Shown here one piece after another: positions 46,407 to 56,339 of a DNA stretch of 64,000 nucleotides. Position 1 is the stretch's first letter. Every line of letters starts with the position of its first letter. The notes beneath the pieces were generated by a model. The model made no database searches. It was not told the origin of the DNA and worked only from the letters and a program-made list of their open reading frames with translations. The stretch lies in assembly GCF_900091445.1 (NCBI RefSeq), contig NZ_LT607733.1:3928501-3992500 (forward strand), given 5' to 3'. Made by a program: the position numbers and the translations under genes. The stretch comes from Micromonospora echinofusca (GTDB lineage: Bacteria > Actinomycetota > Actinomycetes > Mycobacteriales > Micromonosporaceae).

Positions 46407-47575
46407 CAGCGGCGTCCCGTCGACGGGGCGTCGGCGCCCGGGGCCGCCGGTCCGGCGCCGTCGGGGGCCAGTTCGGCGTAGAGCGCCGCCAGTTGGGCGA
46501 GGGTGTCGGCCTCGGTGGGCCAGGTGGCGGCCCGCTCGGCGCCGCGCCGCCCCAGCCCGGCCCGCGCGGCCTCGTCGTCGAGCAGGTCGCGCACGGCCGC
46601 GTCCACGGCGTCCACGTCCCCCGGCGGCACGAGCACCGCGGCGTCGCCGACCAGCTCCGGCAGGCCGCCGACGCCGGTCGCCACCAGCGGTACGCCGGCC
46701 CGCATCGCCTCCTGCGCGAAGAGCTGACGGGCCTCCCAGTCGCTGGTCACCACCGCCAGGTCGGCCCCGCCGAGCAGGTCACCCACGTCGGTGCGGTGCC
46801 CGAGCAGGGTCACCGGGGCCCGGGCGGCGGAGATCCGGGCGGCCAGCGGCAGGTAGGCGGGGCCGCTGCCGGCGATCACCACGACCGGCGCCGGTGTCCG
46901 CGTACGCCACCTCGCGGCGGCGTCGATGAGCACGTCGTACCGCTTCTGGGGGTGCAGCCGGCCGACGGACAGGATCAGCGGCTGCTCCGCCGCGACGCCG
47001 AACTCGGCGCGGACGGCGGCCCGGCGGCGGCGCGGCGCGGGCAGTGCCGGCGCGGCGACGGGGGCGAGCCGGGCGTCCGTCGCGCCCAACGCGGCGGCCC
47101 GCTCGACCAGGTCCGCGGAGGCACCGAGCGCCACCCGGGCGCCCCGGGCCACGACCCGCTCGACGAGACGGGACACGCCGCCGCGCAGGCCACCGGCGAG
47201 CACCGCGTTGTGCCAGGTCACCACGAGCGGGGCGGCCGGGCGGGCGAGTACGGCGACGAACCCGGCCCGCAGGCCGTGGGCGTGCAGCACGTCGACCTCC
47301 TCGGCGGCGAGCGCCCGGCGCAGCGCGCCGACCGCCCGGGCGTCGGCCGGGGTCGGGCTGGCCGGGATCTCCACCGGCAGGAAGCGGGCGCCGGCGCCCG
47401 TGAAGTCGAACTGTTCCTGCGTCGCGGCGGGCCCGCAGACCAGCACGCGGGCGCCCTCGGCGGTCAGGCCCCGGGCCAGCGAGCGGACGTGCTGCCCGAC
47501 ACCGCCGGTGCTGGAGGCGAGCAGCAGGGCCACGGTGCCGTGCCAGCCGGGAACCGGTGCCGTCACCACGACCAC
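46406..47575 (-). CDS. GT4-family glycosyltransferase
   Basis: The protein has 389 residues. GT-B fold: N-terminal GGVGQHVRSLARGL, C-terminal ILSVGRLHPQKRYDVLIDAAA and the E-x7-E region WEARQLFAQEAMRAGVPLVATGVGGLPEL. The donor is a nucleotide sugar of unknown identity; the acceptor is probably a lipid-linked or envelope glycan given the adjacent murJ and MraY-like genes. The start is one of two nearby GTGs. Confidence 0.88.
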   Translation of the reverse strand: MVVVTAPVPGWHGTVALLLASSTGGVGQHVRSLARGLTAEGARVLVCGPAATQEQFDFTGAGARFLPVEIPASPTPADARAVGALRRALAAEEVDVLHAHGLRAGFVAVLARPAAPLVVTWHNAVLAGGLRGGVSRLVERVVARGARVALGASADLVERAAALGATDARLAPVAAPALPAPRRRRAAVRAEFGVAAEQPLILSVGRLHPQKRYDVLIDAAARWRTRTPAPVVVIAGSGPAYLPLAARISAARAPVTLLGHRTDVGDLLGGADLAVVTSDWEARQLFAQEAMRAGVPLVATGVGGLPELVGDAAVLVPPGDVDAVDAAVRDLLDDEAARAGLGRRGAERAATWPTEADTLAQLAALYAELAPDGAGPAAPGADAPSTGRR

Positions 47576-47621
47576 CCCCGCCCGTCGGTCGCCGTCGGCC
47601 GGTCACCCGTCCTGCACCCGC

Positions 47622-49322
47622 TCACCGGGACACCGTCTCCTTCCCGCCACCCCGTTCCGGGGGGATGTCGCCCTCGCCCGTCCCTTCGGCGGGGGCCGCC
47701 GGCCCGCGCCGGCCCGCCCTGCCCAGTCGCCGGAGCACCCCGGCGAGCAGCGGCGTCACGTCCCGCCGGTCGACCAGCCAGACGACGGCGAGGAACACGA
47801 CGCCGACCAGGACTCCGGACAGCATGCCCTGCACGAGTGCGCCCGGTGTCGTCGGGGTGCCGCCGCCGGCCGTGTCGAGCCAGCGCGCCAGGGCCGTTCC
47901 GGCGAACGCGGCCAGGGTGCCGGCGAGCAGTCCGGCGGCGCCGGCACGGGCCGCACCGGCGAGCGCGGGCCGCCCCGCCGAGCGGCGCACCGCAACGAGG
48001 AGAAGCCCGCCGAGCAGCACCATCCCGACCGAGTTGGCCAGGGCGACCGCGAGCACCCGGTCCGCCACCGGCAGGAGGACCGACAGCGGCACCGCCGCCA
48101 CCGGCACCGCCACCCAGCCAACGGTGATCGCGACGGTGGCGGGGCGGGTGTCCCCCCGGGCGTAGAGGGCACGGGAGAGCACCGCGAAGAGGCCGTAGCC
48201 GAGCAGCCCGGGGGCGAAGCCGACGATGCCCGCGGCGGTGGTGGCCGGGTCGTCCGGATAGAAGAACGCGGCGACCGGCCCGGCCGTGCCGACCAGCGCC
48301 GCCGCGCCGAGGCAGCTGAACAGCAGCACCCCGCGCACGGTCGAGGAGAGGGTGCGCCGGTATTCCCCGTCGCGCCCGGCGGTGGCGGCGGCGGCCAGCG
48401 TCGGGTACGCCGCCACCGCGAGCGGCACCGCCAGCACCGCCCAGGGCAGCAGGTACATGGTCTGGGCCAGGTTGAACACCTGCGGCGACCCGGTCGGGCC
48501 GCCGGAGACCCGTTTGAGCAGCACCAGCAGCGCGAGCTGTTGCGCGGTGACGGTGATCGCCCCGGCCATCGCCAGCCCGCCCACCCGCGCCCGCGCGTCG
48601 GGCGGGAACGCGTACCCGAGGCGTGGCCGCAGGTCCAACCGGCGCAGCGGGATCAGCAGCGACAGCGACAGCACCACCACGCCGAGCGTGGTGCCGGCGG
48701 AGAGGATCAGCTCGCCCCCGCCGCTCACCTGCGCCACGCTGACGCCTCGTCCCTCGGCGCCGCCGAAGGTGAGGTACACCGCGATCACCGTGAGGCTGGA
48801 CAGCAGCGGCGCGATCACCGGCCAGGCGAAGCGGCGGTGCGCCTGGAGCACCCCGGTGAGCACGATGCCGATGCCGTAGAGCGGCAACTGCGGCGCGAAG
48901 ACCCGCAGCATCCGCGCGCCGGCTGCCAGCTCGGCCTCGGAGCGCCCCTCGCTGAGCAGGGACACGATCGGGCCCGCGGCCACCGCGACCAGCACGGCCA
49001 GTGGCACCAGCAGGGTGACGGTCCAGGTGAGCAGGGCCCCGGTGGTGGTGGCCACCGCGCGCCGGTCACCGGCCGCGACCGGCCCGGCCAGCAGCGGTAC
49101 GACCAGGCTCGCCAGCGCGCCACCGGCCACGATCTCGAAGATGATGTTCGGCGCGGTGTTGGCGACGACGTACATGCCGCCGAGGTCGCTCTTCTGCACG
49201 ACCCAGGTGAAGACGGCGGTACGGCCGAAGCCGGCGAGCCGGCTGAGGACGGTGAGGACGGCGATGAGCGCGGCGGCTCCGGCGACACGGCCGGCGCCGG
49301 CGAGGGGTGCCGGGGTCGTCAC
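47622..49322 (-). CDS. murJ: MurJ-family lipid II flippase
   Basis: The protein has 566 residues with about 14 membrane segments and the MVF/MurJ pattern: GFGRTAVFTWVVQKSDLGGMYVVANTAPN, LVVPLLAGPVAAGDRRA, and LSRALYARGDTRPATVAI. MurJ proteins flip lipid-linked precursors. A second, cell-division-linked murJ probably exists elsewhere, so this paralogue could move a different lipid-linked sugar. GTG start 1 bp after the MraY-like gene stop. Confidence 0.85.
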   Translation of the reverse strand: MTTPAPLAGAGRVAGAAALIAVLTVLSRLAGFGRTAVFTWVVQKSDLGGMYVVANTAPNIIFEIVAGGALASLVVPLLAGPVAAGDRRAVATTTGALLTWTVTLLVPLAVLVAVAAGPIVSLLSEGRSEAELAAGARMLRVFAPQLPLYGIGIVLTGVLQAHRRFAWPVIAPLLSSLTVIAVYLTFGGAEGRGVSVAQVSGGGELILSAGTTLGVVVLSLSLLIPLRRLDLRPRLGYAFPPDARARVGGLAMAGAITVTAQQLALLVLLKRVSGGPTGSPQVFNLAQTMYLLPWAVLAVPLAVAAYPTLAAAATAGRDGEYRRTLSSTVRGVLLFSCLGAAALVGTAGPVAAFFYPDDPATTAAGIVGFAPGLLGYGLFAVLSRALYARGDTRPATVAITVGWVAVPVAAVPLSVLLPVADRVLAVALANSVGMVLLGGLLLVAVRRSAGRPALAGAARAGAAGLLAGTLAAFAGTALARWLDTAGGGTPTTPGALVQGMLSGVLVGVVFLAVVWLVDRRDVTPLLAGVLRRLGRAGRRGPAAPAEGTGEGDIPPERGGGKETVSR

Positions 49323-49323
49323 G

Positions 49324-50190
49324 TCAGTCGGCGCGTCGACCCAGTGCGTCGAGCTCGCGCAGCCCCGGGGTGCGCTGGATGACCTGTGTGAAGCTCACCT
49401 TCTCGCTGACCGCGGTGAGGCCGGCCAGCACGGCCAGCAGCCCGGCCCGCCCGACGGGCCCCGTACGCGCGGCCAGCGCCACGCCGAGCAGCGCGCCGAG
49501 CGCGTTCGCGCCGCTGTCGCCGAGCATCACGTCCTCGCCGAGGTCGGCGGGGAGCAGCCCGGCGGCGGCGCCGACGGCACCGGCGGCGATCCCGCCGTGC
49601 GGGCCCCCGGCCAGCGGGGCGCCGAGCAGGAGACCGGACTTCAGCGCCCGGCCGGGACGCAGGTCGAGCAGGTTGAGCATGTTCGCGGTGCCGGCGACGA
49701 CACCGGCGCCCAGCAGCACGTCGACGCCCCGGCCCAGCGCGCCCTGCCGCTGGCGGCGCCGGTGCCCGGCGACCCGGGGATCGGCGGCGAGCAGCGCGGC
49801 GGCGCCGAGGCCTGCGGCCCCCACCCCGACGACCTTGACCATTCCCGCGGTGACCCGGCCCTCGCGCAGCGCGGCCAGGTGCCCGGCGAAGCCCTTGGCC
49901 GCCTTCTGCTCGGGCCGCGCCCCGACCACGTCGTCGTAGAGCCCGACCGCCCCGGCACCCACCCCGGCGACCAGGGCGGCGGCACCCGAGAGGCCGCTGG
50001 GGGCGCCGAACGCACCCGCCGCGGCGGCGCCTGCGGCGAGCGCGGGGCCGGCGGCCAGGCTCACGGTGCGGCCGCGGAAGTTGGTGCGCTCCAGCGCGGG
50101 CCCGGCTGGCGAGGTGCGCACCTCGCGCAGCGCGTACCGGGCGGCGGCGGCGCCCGCGCCGGCGATCAGCAGTCGACCGAGCAGACTCAC
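49324..50190 (-). CDS. MraY/WecA-like phospho-sugar transferase homologue
   Basis: The protein has 288 residues, mostly membrane. Family signatures are retained in order: ALERTNFRGRTVSLAAG, VGLYDDVVG (Asp pair), TANMLNLLDLRPGRALK and DVMLGDSGANALGALLG. These match the active site of polyprenyl-phosphate sugar-1-phosphate transferases, though the protein is shorter than MraY. With the murJ and GT4 genes it could start a lipid-linked glycan. Confidence 0.8.
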   Translation of the reverse strand: MSLLGRLLIAGAGAAAARYALREVRTSPAGPALERTNFRGRTVSLAAGPALAAGAAAAGAFGAPSGLSGAAALVAGVGAGAVGLYDDVVGARPEQKAAKGFAGHLAALREGRVTAGMVKVVGVGAAGLGAAALLAADPRVAGHRRRQRQGALGRGVDVLLGAGVVAGTANMLNLLDLRPGRALKSGLLLGAPLAGGPHGGIAAGAVGAAAGLLPADLGEDVMLGDSGANALGALLGVALAARTGPVGRAGLLAVLAGLTAVSEKVSFTQVIQRTPGLRELDALGRRAD

Positions 50191-50251
50191 GCCTCTCCCT
50201 CCCGCCGTGCGTCGGCGAGGCTGGATCCGGACACCGGGGTACGTCGTTGCG

Positions 50252-51193
50252 TCACTGGGGCAGTCTAGGCAGCAGGGACGCCGCGTTGTCGCCGACGCCG
50301 TACTGTCCGGCCTTCTTCTCGGTGACCTGCTGCACCAGCGCGAGGGCGGTGACCAGCTGACCCTGGACGGTGTTGGCGTTGTCGACGGTGGAGATGGTCT
50401 GCACCAGCACGGGGTCGCTGCGCACGGCGGCCACCAGGTTTCCGCCGGCCGAGCCGTTGCCGCCCACGACGAGCGTCCCGGCCTGGTCGAACTGCTCGGC
50501 GACCTTCAGCACCGACTCGTCCTTCTTTGCCGAGTCCTTGTCCACGTACGGCTGCCCGCTGACCAGTACGACGGCCTCCGCCGGCGCGGTGACCGGCTTC
50601 TCGGTGGTCAGGTAGTTGGCGTTGATGTAGGCGGCGAGCACCGCCCGCCGGTCGGCCTCGGTGACGGGGGTGGCGCCGGCCGCCCGGTCGAGCAGGACGC
50701 TGGCCAGCAGGGCCGTCGAGGTCTCCACCCCGTGCCCGTTGCCCGGCAGCCCCGCCGTCGGCGCGCTGGTGGGGCGCGCGGCGGTGACCGCCAGCTCCAG
50801 CAGGTTGTTGTTGTTGTCCGGGTTGATGAACTTGTCCTGAAGGTCGATGCGGCCGGTCACCTGGGCGCCGGCGTGCTGGAGCATCTTGAGCACGCCCTCG
50901 GTGTGGTCGCGCCCGGTGGGCAGGCCGACCACCACGACCCGCTTGCCGGTCAGCGTGCCCGGCAGGACGACCTCCGCGATCTGGGCGGCGAAGTCCTCCT
51001 CGAGCTCGAGCTCCTTCTCCATGCTCTGGACCGCCTGGCGCATCTGCTGGTTGTCCTTGCGCAGCGCGTTGACGTTCTCCTTGAGCGAGTCGGCCACCGG
51101 GCCGTTCAGGGCGGCGGTGCCGACCACCAGACCGATCGCCAACGCGAGGAAGACCGCGGTCAGGGACACCACGTGGTACCGGAAATTGATCAC
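50252..51193 (-). CDS. steB: SteB / MctB-family membrane protein
   Basis: The protein has 313 residues. INFRYHVVSLTAVFLALAIGLVVG is a single N-terminal membrane helix with the family's opening motif, followed by a coiled coil (NALRKDNQQMRQAVQSMEKELELEEDF) and an outer domain. Described as MctB copper transport or SteB, a partner of SteA at the division site. It follows steA directly. Confidence 0.9.
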   Translation of the reverse strand: MINFRYHVVSLTAVFLALAIGLVVGTAALNGPVADSLKENVNALRKDNQQMRQAVQSMEKELELEEDFAAQIAEVVLPGTLTGKRVVVVGLPTGRDHTEGVLKMLQHAGAQVTGRIDLQDKFINPDNNNNLLELAVTAARPTSAPTAGLPGNGHGVETSTALLASVLLDRAAGATPVTEADRRAVLAAYINANYLTTEKPVTAPAEAVVLVSGQPYVDKDSAKKDESVLKVAEQFDQAGTLVVGGNGSAGGNLVAAVRSDPVLVQTISTVDNANTVQGQLVTALALVQQVTEKKAGQYGVGDNAASLLPRLPQ

Positions 51194-51220
51194 ACCTGCA
51201 GCCTCTTGATCGGTGGGACG

Positions 51221-52399
51221 CTAGAAAAGCTGTTCGAGCTGGAACACGAAATTGTTCCACCACTCGGAGACCACGCCCAAATACGCCTTGCCGACGGTGG
51301 AGACCGCCACCGCCGACGCCATCGCCGCGATCGCGGAGAGCACCAGCAGCAGCAGCGACGACCCGGAGATGCTCTGCCGGTAGAGCCGGCTCACCCCCTT
51401 GGCGTCGACCAGCTTGCCGCCGACCTTGAGTCGGGTCAGGAACGTGGAGGCCATCCCGCCGCGACCCTTGTCGAGGAACTCGACAAGGGTGGCGTGGGTG
51501 CCGACGGCGACCAGCAGCGAGGCGCCCTTCTCGTCGGCCAGCAGCATGGCCAGGTCCTCACTCGTCGCCGCCGCGGGGAAGGTCACCGCGGGGACGCCGA
51601 GGCCGTTGACCCGGGCCAGCCCGGGCGCCCGGCCGTCCGGGTAGGCGTGCACGATCACCTCGGCGCCGCAGCGCAGCACGTCGTCGGTGACCGAGTCCAT
51701 GTCGCCGATGATCATGTCCGGCGTGTAGCCGGCCTCCACCAGCGCGTCGGCGCCGCCGTCGACACCGATCAGGACCGGCTTGAACTCGCGGATGTAGGGG
51801 CGCAGCACGTCCAGGTCGGCCTTGTAGTCGTAGCCGCGCACCACGATCAGGCAGTGCCGCCCCTGCATCTCCGTCTGGATTTCGGGCACGCCGACGCCAT
51901 CGAGGAGCAGGTCGCGCTCCTGGCGCAGGTAGTCCATCGTGTTGGCGGCGAACGCCTCCAACTGCACCGAGAGCCCCTCGCGGGCGTCGGCCATCGACTT
52001 GGCCACCGTCTCGGCGTCCTGGAGGCTGCCGTGCGCCACCGGCTCGTCGCCGACGAAGACGGTGTTGCCCTCGATCCGGACGGTGTCGCCCTCGCGGATC
52101 CGCTCGAAGACCCCCTCGCCCAGGTCGTCCAGGAGGGGAATGCCGGCGGCGACGAGCACCTCCGGCCCCAGGTTGGGGTAGCGGCCGGAGACCGACGGCT
52201 TCGCGTTGAGCACCGCGCCGACACCGACGGCGACGAGCGAGTCGGCGGCGACCCGGTCGAGGTCGACGTGGTCGATGACCGCGATGTCGCCGGGGCGGAG
52301 CCGGCCGACCAGGCGTTTTGTCCGGCGGTCGAGGCGCGCGGTGCCGAGGATCCTGCCCGGTTCCGCATTCCGGGTCCGGCGCAACGTGGGTAGACGCAT
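51221..52399 (-). CDS. steA: SteA-like cytokinetic ring protein
   Basis: The protein has 392 residues from ATG at 52399 (CAGGATGG upstream); an earlier start gives 10 extra residues. Soluble N-terminal part with LIGVDGGADALVEAGYTPDMIIGDMDSV, like thiamine pyrophosphokinase folds, and a C-terminal membrane helix (SSLLLLVLSAIAAMASAVAV). SteA and SteB act together in actinobacterial division; gene order recN-steA-steB is conserved. Confidence 0.92.
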   Translation of the reverse strand: MRLPTLRRTRNAEPGRILGTARLDRRTKRLVGRLRPGDIAVIDHVDLDRVAADSLVAVGVGAVLNAKPSVSGRYPNLGPEVLVAAGIPLLDDLGEGVFERIREGDTVRIEGNTVFVGDEPVAHGSLQDAETVAKSMADAREGLSVQLEAFAANTMDYLRQERDLLLDGVGVPEIQTEMQGRHCLIVVRGYDYKADLDVLRPYIREFKPVLIGVDGGADALVEAGYTPDMIIGDMDSVTDDVLRCGAEVIVHAYPDGRAPGLARVNGLGVPAVTFPAAATSEDLAMLLADEKGASLLVAVGTHATLVEFLDKGRGGMASTFLTRLKVGGKLVDAKGVSRLYRQSISGSSLLLLVLSAIAAMASAVAVSTVGKAYLGVVSEWWNNFVFQLEQLF

Positions 52400-52518
52400 C
52401 GTGACCATCCTGGCATGTGAGGCAGGCAAATCTGTCGCGACATGCCTGAGCAGGGCCGCCTACCCAGGGAAGCACACTAACGCGCAGGCCGGTGTGCCTG
52501 TGCTCACAATCGCCGGCC

Positions 52519-54276
52519 TCACGGGCGCCTTTCGCGGGCCGCCACGGCGAGAAGTTCCTCGGCGTGCGCGATACCCAGGTCGGAGTCGGGCAAACCCGCG
52601 AGCATGCGGGCGAGTTCCCGGGCGCGCTCGGTGTCCTCCACCACCCGGACCCCGCTCGTGGTCACCGCCCCGCCCGTGTCCTTGGCCACCACCAGGTGCC
52701 GGTCGGCGAAGGCGGCCACCTGCGGCAGGTGGGTGACGACGAGGACCTGATGGCTGCGGGCCAGCCGGGCCAGCCGGCGGCCGATCTCCACGGCGGCCTG
52801 GCCGCCGACCCCGGCGTCGACCTCGTCGAAGACCAGCGTGGGCGGCCCGCCCGAGCCGGCGAAGACCACCTCGATGGCGAGCATCACCCGGGACAGCTCG
52901 CCGCCGGAGGCGCCGCGCTGCAACGGCAGCGAGGGCGCGCCCGGGTGGGCCAGCAGCCGCAGCTCGACCTCGTCGCCGCCGTCCGGGCCGACGCCGACCT
53001 CGGTGCCGTTGACCGCGAGGGTCGGCTCGGTGCGGCCGGCCGCGCGGGGCAGCACCGCCACCTCGATCCTCGCGTGCGGCATGGCCAGCCCGGCCAGCTC
53101 GACGGTGACCTGCTCGGCGAAACGGGTCGCCGCCTCCTGCCGCGACGTCGACACCCGGCCGGCCAGGTCGGCCACCTCGCCGGCCAGCCGGGATGCCTCC
53201 CGGTCCAGCTCCTCCAGCAGGTCGTCGGAGGTGTCCAGGTCGGACAGCCGGGTGCGGGCGTGCTCGGCCCAGGCGATCACCCCGTCGACGTCGTCGGCGT
53301 ACTTGCGGGTGAGTGCGCGCAGCGCCGCCCGCCGCTCGTAGACGGTCTGCAACCGGGCCGGGTCGGCGTCGAGCGCCGCGAGGTAGGCCGACAGCTCGGC
53401 GGAGACGTCCGTGACGAGCGTCGCCGCCTCCTCCAGCCGTGCCGCCAGCTCACCCAGGGCCGGATCCGTGCCGGCCTGCGCCTCGAGGGTGCGGCGGGCG
53501 GTGCCGAGCAGCGCCGCCGCGTCCGGGGTCTCGTCGGTCGCCTCCACGCCGCCGGCCACGCACTGGTGGGCCACCTGCGCCGCCGTGCGCAGCCCTTCGG
53601 CGTGCTCCAGCCGCTGCGCCTCCGCCTTCAGCTCGTCGTCCTCACCCGGCTGCGGGTCGACCCGGGTGATCTCGTCGAGGCCGAGCCGCAGCAGGTCGGC
53701 CTCCTGGTTGCGCTCACGGGCGTTGCGCCGCCGGTCGGTCAGGTCGTCGACCACCGCGCGCCAGCGGGCGTACGCCTCGCGCAGCGCGTCGAGCAGCTTC
53801 TCGTGCTCCGGGCCGGCGAAGCGGTCCAGCGCGGCGCGCTGCTCGGCCGGCCGCAGCAGCCGCAGCTGGTCGGACTGGCCGTGCACGGCCACCGCCTGCT
53901 CGCCCACCTCGCCGAGCATCGACACCGGCATGCTCCGCCCGCCCAGGTGCGCCCGGGAGCGGCCCTCCACGGTGACGGTGCGGCTCAGCAGCACCGAGCC
54001 GTCCTCGTCGGGCTCGCCGCCCGCGTCGGTGATCCGCGCGTGCACGGTGGCGGCGACGCGACCCTCGAGGCGCAGCCGGCCCTCGACCACCGCCCGGCCC
54101 GGCTGGGCGCGCACCCGGCCGGCGTCGGCGCGCCCGCCGAAGAGCAGGCCGAGGCCGGTGACCACCATGGTCTTGCCCGCCCCGGTCTCGCCGGTGATGA
54201 CGTTCATGCCGCCGGTCAGCGGCAGCGTGGTGTCCTCGATGACGCCCAGTCCGGTGATGCGCAGCTCTTCCAGCAC
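52519..54276 (-). CDS. recN: DNA repair protein RecN
   Basis: The protein has 585 residues. SMC-like ATPase with Walker A VITGETGAGKTMVVTGL, signature RGASGGELSRVMLAIE, Walker B TLVFDEVDAGVGGQAA and the central coiled coil. It acts in double-strand-break repair. The GTG at 54276 gives VLEELRITGLGVIED, the usual N-terminus. Confidence 0.97.
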   Translation of the reverse strand: MLEELRITGLGVIEDTTLPLTGGMNVITGETGAGKTMVVTGLGLLFGGRADAGRVRAQPGRAVVEGRLRLEGRVAATVHARITDAGGEPDEDGSVLLSRTVTVEGRSRAHLGGRSMPVSMLGEVGEQAVAVHGQSDQLRLLRPAEQRAALDRFAGPEHEKLLDALREAYARWRAVVDDLTDRRRNARERNQEADLLRLGLDEITRVDPQPGEDDELKAEAQRLEHAEGLRTAAQVAHQCVAGGVEATDETPDAAALLGTARRTLEAQAGTDPALGELAARLEEAATLVTDVSAELSAYLAALDADPARLQTVYERRAALRALTRKYADDVDGVIAWAEHARTRLSDLDTSDDLLEELDREASRLAGEVADLAGRVSTSRQEAATRFAEQVTVELAGLAMPHARIEVAVLPRAAGRTEPTLAVNGTEVGVGPDGGDEVELRLLAHPGAPSLPLQRGASGGELSRVMLAIEVVFAGSGGPPTLVFDEVDAGVGGQAAVEIGRRLARLARSHQVLVVTHLPQVAAFADRHLVVAKDTGGAVTTSGVRVVEDTERARELARMLAGLPDSDLGIAHAEELLAVAARERRP

Positions 54277-54505
54277 AGCAACCGACAGTAGACGCGGCCC
54301 CCGACACTTGACCAGCCGGCGTGCGCACGCCGGTGCGTCCGCCCGCCGACACCACGCGCAGCCGGCCCGAGGGCTGCCGACATGGCACCAGCCCGACCCG
54401 CGCGGGCGGCCCGGGCGCGCCGGACGGCACCCGCCCGGACGGCGGCGAGGGCGATCCGGCGGTCCCCCGGCCGCCTTTGTCGCGCCAGCCCCTGCCCGGC
54501 CCCGG

Positions 54506-55390
54506 TCAGCGTCGGTTGCCGCGCCAGCCCTGCACGGGCAGGTCGAACTTCGCCACCAGCCGGTCGGTGAACGGACGGTCCCGCAACCGCACGACGCGCA
54601 CCGGCAACGCGCCTCGGCGCACCGTGACCCGCGCCCCCGGCGGCAGGTCGTAGACCCGCCGGCCGTCGCAGGACAGCACCGCGAGGGTGGTGAACGGGTC
54701 GACGGTGATGGCGAACGTCGACGTGGGCGCGGTGACCAGCGGGCGGCTGAACAGCGCGTGCGCGCTGATCGGCACCAGCAGCAGGGCCTCCACCTCCGGC
54801 CAGACCACCGGCCCGCCGCCGGAGAACGCGTACGCCGTCGAGCCGGTGGGGGTCGCGCAGACCACCCCGTCGCAGCCGTACCGGGACAGGGGACGGCCGT
54901 CGACGTCGACGAGCAGCTCCAGCATCTGGGCACGCTCGCCCTTCTCGACGCTGATCTCGTTGAGCGCCCAGGACTCGATGGTCGGGCCGCCGTCGAACTC
55001 GGCGGTCACGTCGAGGGTGAGCCGCTCGTCGACGGTGTAGTTGCGCTCGACGACGTCGCGTACCGCGCTGTCCAGGTCGTCGATCTCGGCCTCGGCGAGG
55101 AAGCCGACCTTGCCGAGGTTGATGCCGATCAGCGGCACCTTCGCCGGGCGGGCCAGCTCCGCCGCACGCAGGAAGGTGCCGTCCCCGCCGAGCGCGAAGA
55201 CGATCTCGGCGCCCTCGGCCGCCTCCGGGCCGGTCACCGGGACCACGCCGGGCAGGTCGAGGTCGTCGGCCTCCTCGGCCACGACCCGCACCTCGAAGCC
55301 GGCAGAGATCAGGTCGGCGGCCACGGCGCGGGCGTGCTCGGTGCTGCGCCGGCGACCGGTGTGCGTCACCAGCAGCGCCGTGCGGCTCAC
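54506..55390 (-). CDS. nadK: NAD kinase
   Basis: The protein has 294 residues. The GGDGT motif (FALGGDGTFLRAA), GINLGKVGFLAE and CATPTGSTAYAFSGGGP are diagnostic for ATP/poly(P)-NAD kinase, which makes NADP. The gene uses a GTG start and lies between tlyA and recN, the common actinobacterial order. Confidence 0.97.
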   Translation of the reverse strand: MSRTALLVTHTGRRRSTEHARAVAADLISAGFEVRVVAEEADDLDLPGVVPVTGPEAAEGAEIVFALGGDGTFLRAAELARPAKVPLIGINLGKVGFLAEAEIDDLDSAVRDVVERNYTVDERLTLDVTAEFDGGPTIESWALNEISVEKGERAQMLELLVDVDGRPLSRYGCDGVVCATPTGSTAYAFSGGGPVVWPEVEALLLVPISAHALFSRPLVTAPTSTFAITVDPFTTLAVLSCDGRRVYDLPPGARVTVRRGALPVRVVRLRDRPFTDRLVAKFDLPVQGWRGNRR

Positions 55391-55457
55391 CGGGACGGCC
55401 GTCCCGTCGCGCCCGCGCTGCGTCCGCGCGGCCCGCCCGCGGGGCTCGCCAGCTCAC

Positions 55458-56318
55458 TCACCCGGCCACCTCCTCCGTCGCCGCGTCCGGCCGGTCGCCG
55501 GAGCGCACCGGGCTACCCGGCCCGGCGGTCACCACCGCGCGCACCCGCTCCGGATCGGCCGGCGGTGCGTCCCGGCGTAACCATACGAAGAACTCGACGT
55601 TGCCGCTCGGCCCCGGCAGCGGGCTGGCGGCCACGTCGGCCAGGCCCAGGTCGAGCCGGGCCGCCGCGGCGGCCACGTCGAGCACGGCCTCCGCCCGCAG
55701 CAGCGGGTCACGGACCACCCCGCCGGCACCCACCCGCTCCTTGCCGACCTCGAACTGCGGCTTGACCATCAGCGCCAGGTCGCCGTCGGGCCGGGTACAG
55801 CCGGCCAGCGCCGGCAGCACCAGCCGCAGCGAGATGAACGACAGGTCGGCGACCGTGAGGTCGACCGGCCCGTCGATGGCCTCCGGCGTCAGCGTACGGA
55901 CGTTGGTGCGCTCGAAGACCCGCACGCGGGGGTCGTTGCGCAGCGGCCAGGCGAGCTGCCCGTAGCCGACGTCGACCGCGACCACCTCCGCCGCCTCGGC
56001 GCGCAGCAGCACGTCGGTGAAGCCGCCGGTGGAGGCGCCCGCGTCCAGGCACCGCCGGCCGGCCACCGTCAGCCCGCCCGGCGCGAACGCGGCCAGGGCG
56101 CCGGCCAGCTTGTGCCCGCCCCGGGAGACGTACTCCGAGCCGGGGTCCTCGCCGGTGACCAGGAGCGCGTCGGCGGGGTCGACCATCGCGGCGGACTTGC
56201 GGGCCGGCACGCCGCGCAGCTGGACCCGGCCGGCCTCCACCAGCGCCGCGGCCTGTTCCCGGGACCGGGCCAGGCCGCGGCGGACGAGTTCGGCGTCCAG
56301 CCGGTTACGACGTGCCAT
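55458..56318 (-). CDS. tlyA: TlyA-family rRNA 2'-O-methyltransferase
   Basis: The protein has 286 residues. N-terminal S4 domain (RLDAELVRRGLARSREQAAALVEAGRV), then an FtsJ-like methyltransferase with CLDAGASTGGFTDVLLRAEA and the Lys-containing LMVKPQFEVGKE. TlyA methylates 16S C1409 and 23S C1920, creating the capreomycin site. ATG at 56318. Confidence 0.96.
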   Translation of the reverse strand: MARRNRLDAELVRRGLARSREQAAALVEAGRVQLRGVPARKSAAMVDPADALLVTGEDPGSEYVSRGGHKLAGALAAFAPGGLTVAGRRCLDAGASTGGFTDVLLRAEAAEVVAVDVGYGQLAWPLRNDPRVRVFERTNVRTLTPEAIDGPVDLTVADLSFISLRLVLPALAGCTRPDGDLALMVKPQFEVGKERVGAGGVVRDPLLRAEAVLDVAAAAARLDLGLADVAASPLPGPSGNVEFFVWLRRDAPPADPERVRAVVTAGPGSPVRSGDRPDAATEEVAG

Positions 56319-56339
56319 GCGTGTTTCTTCTCCGGTCGG

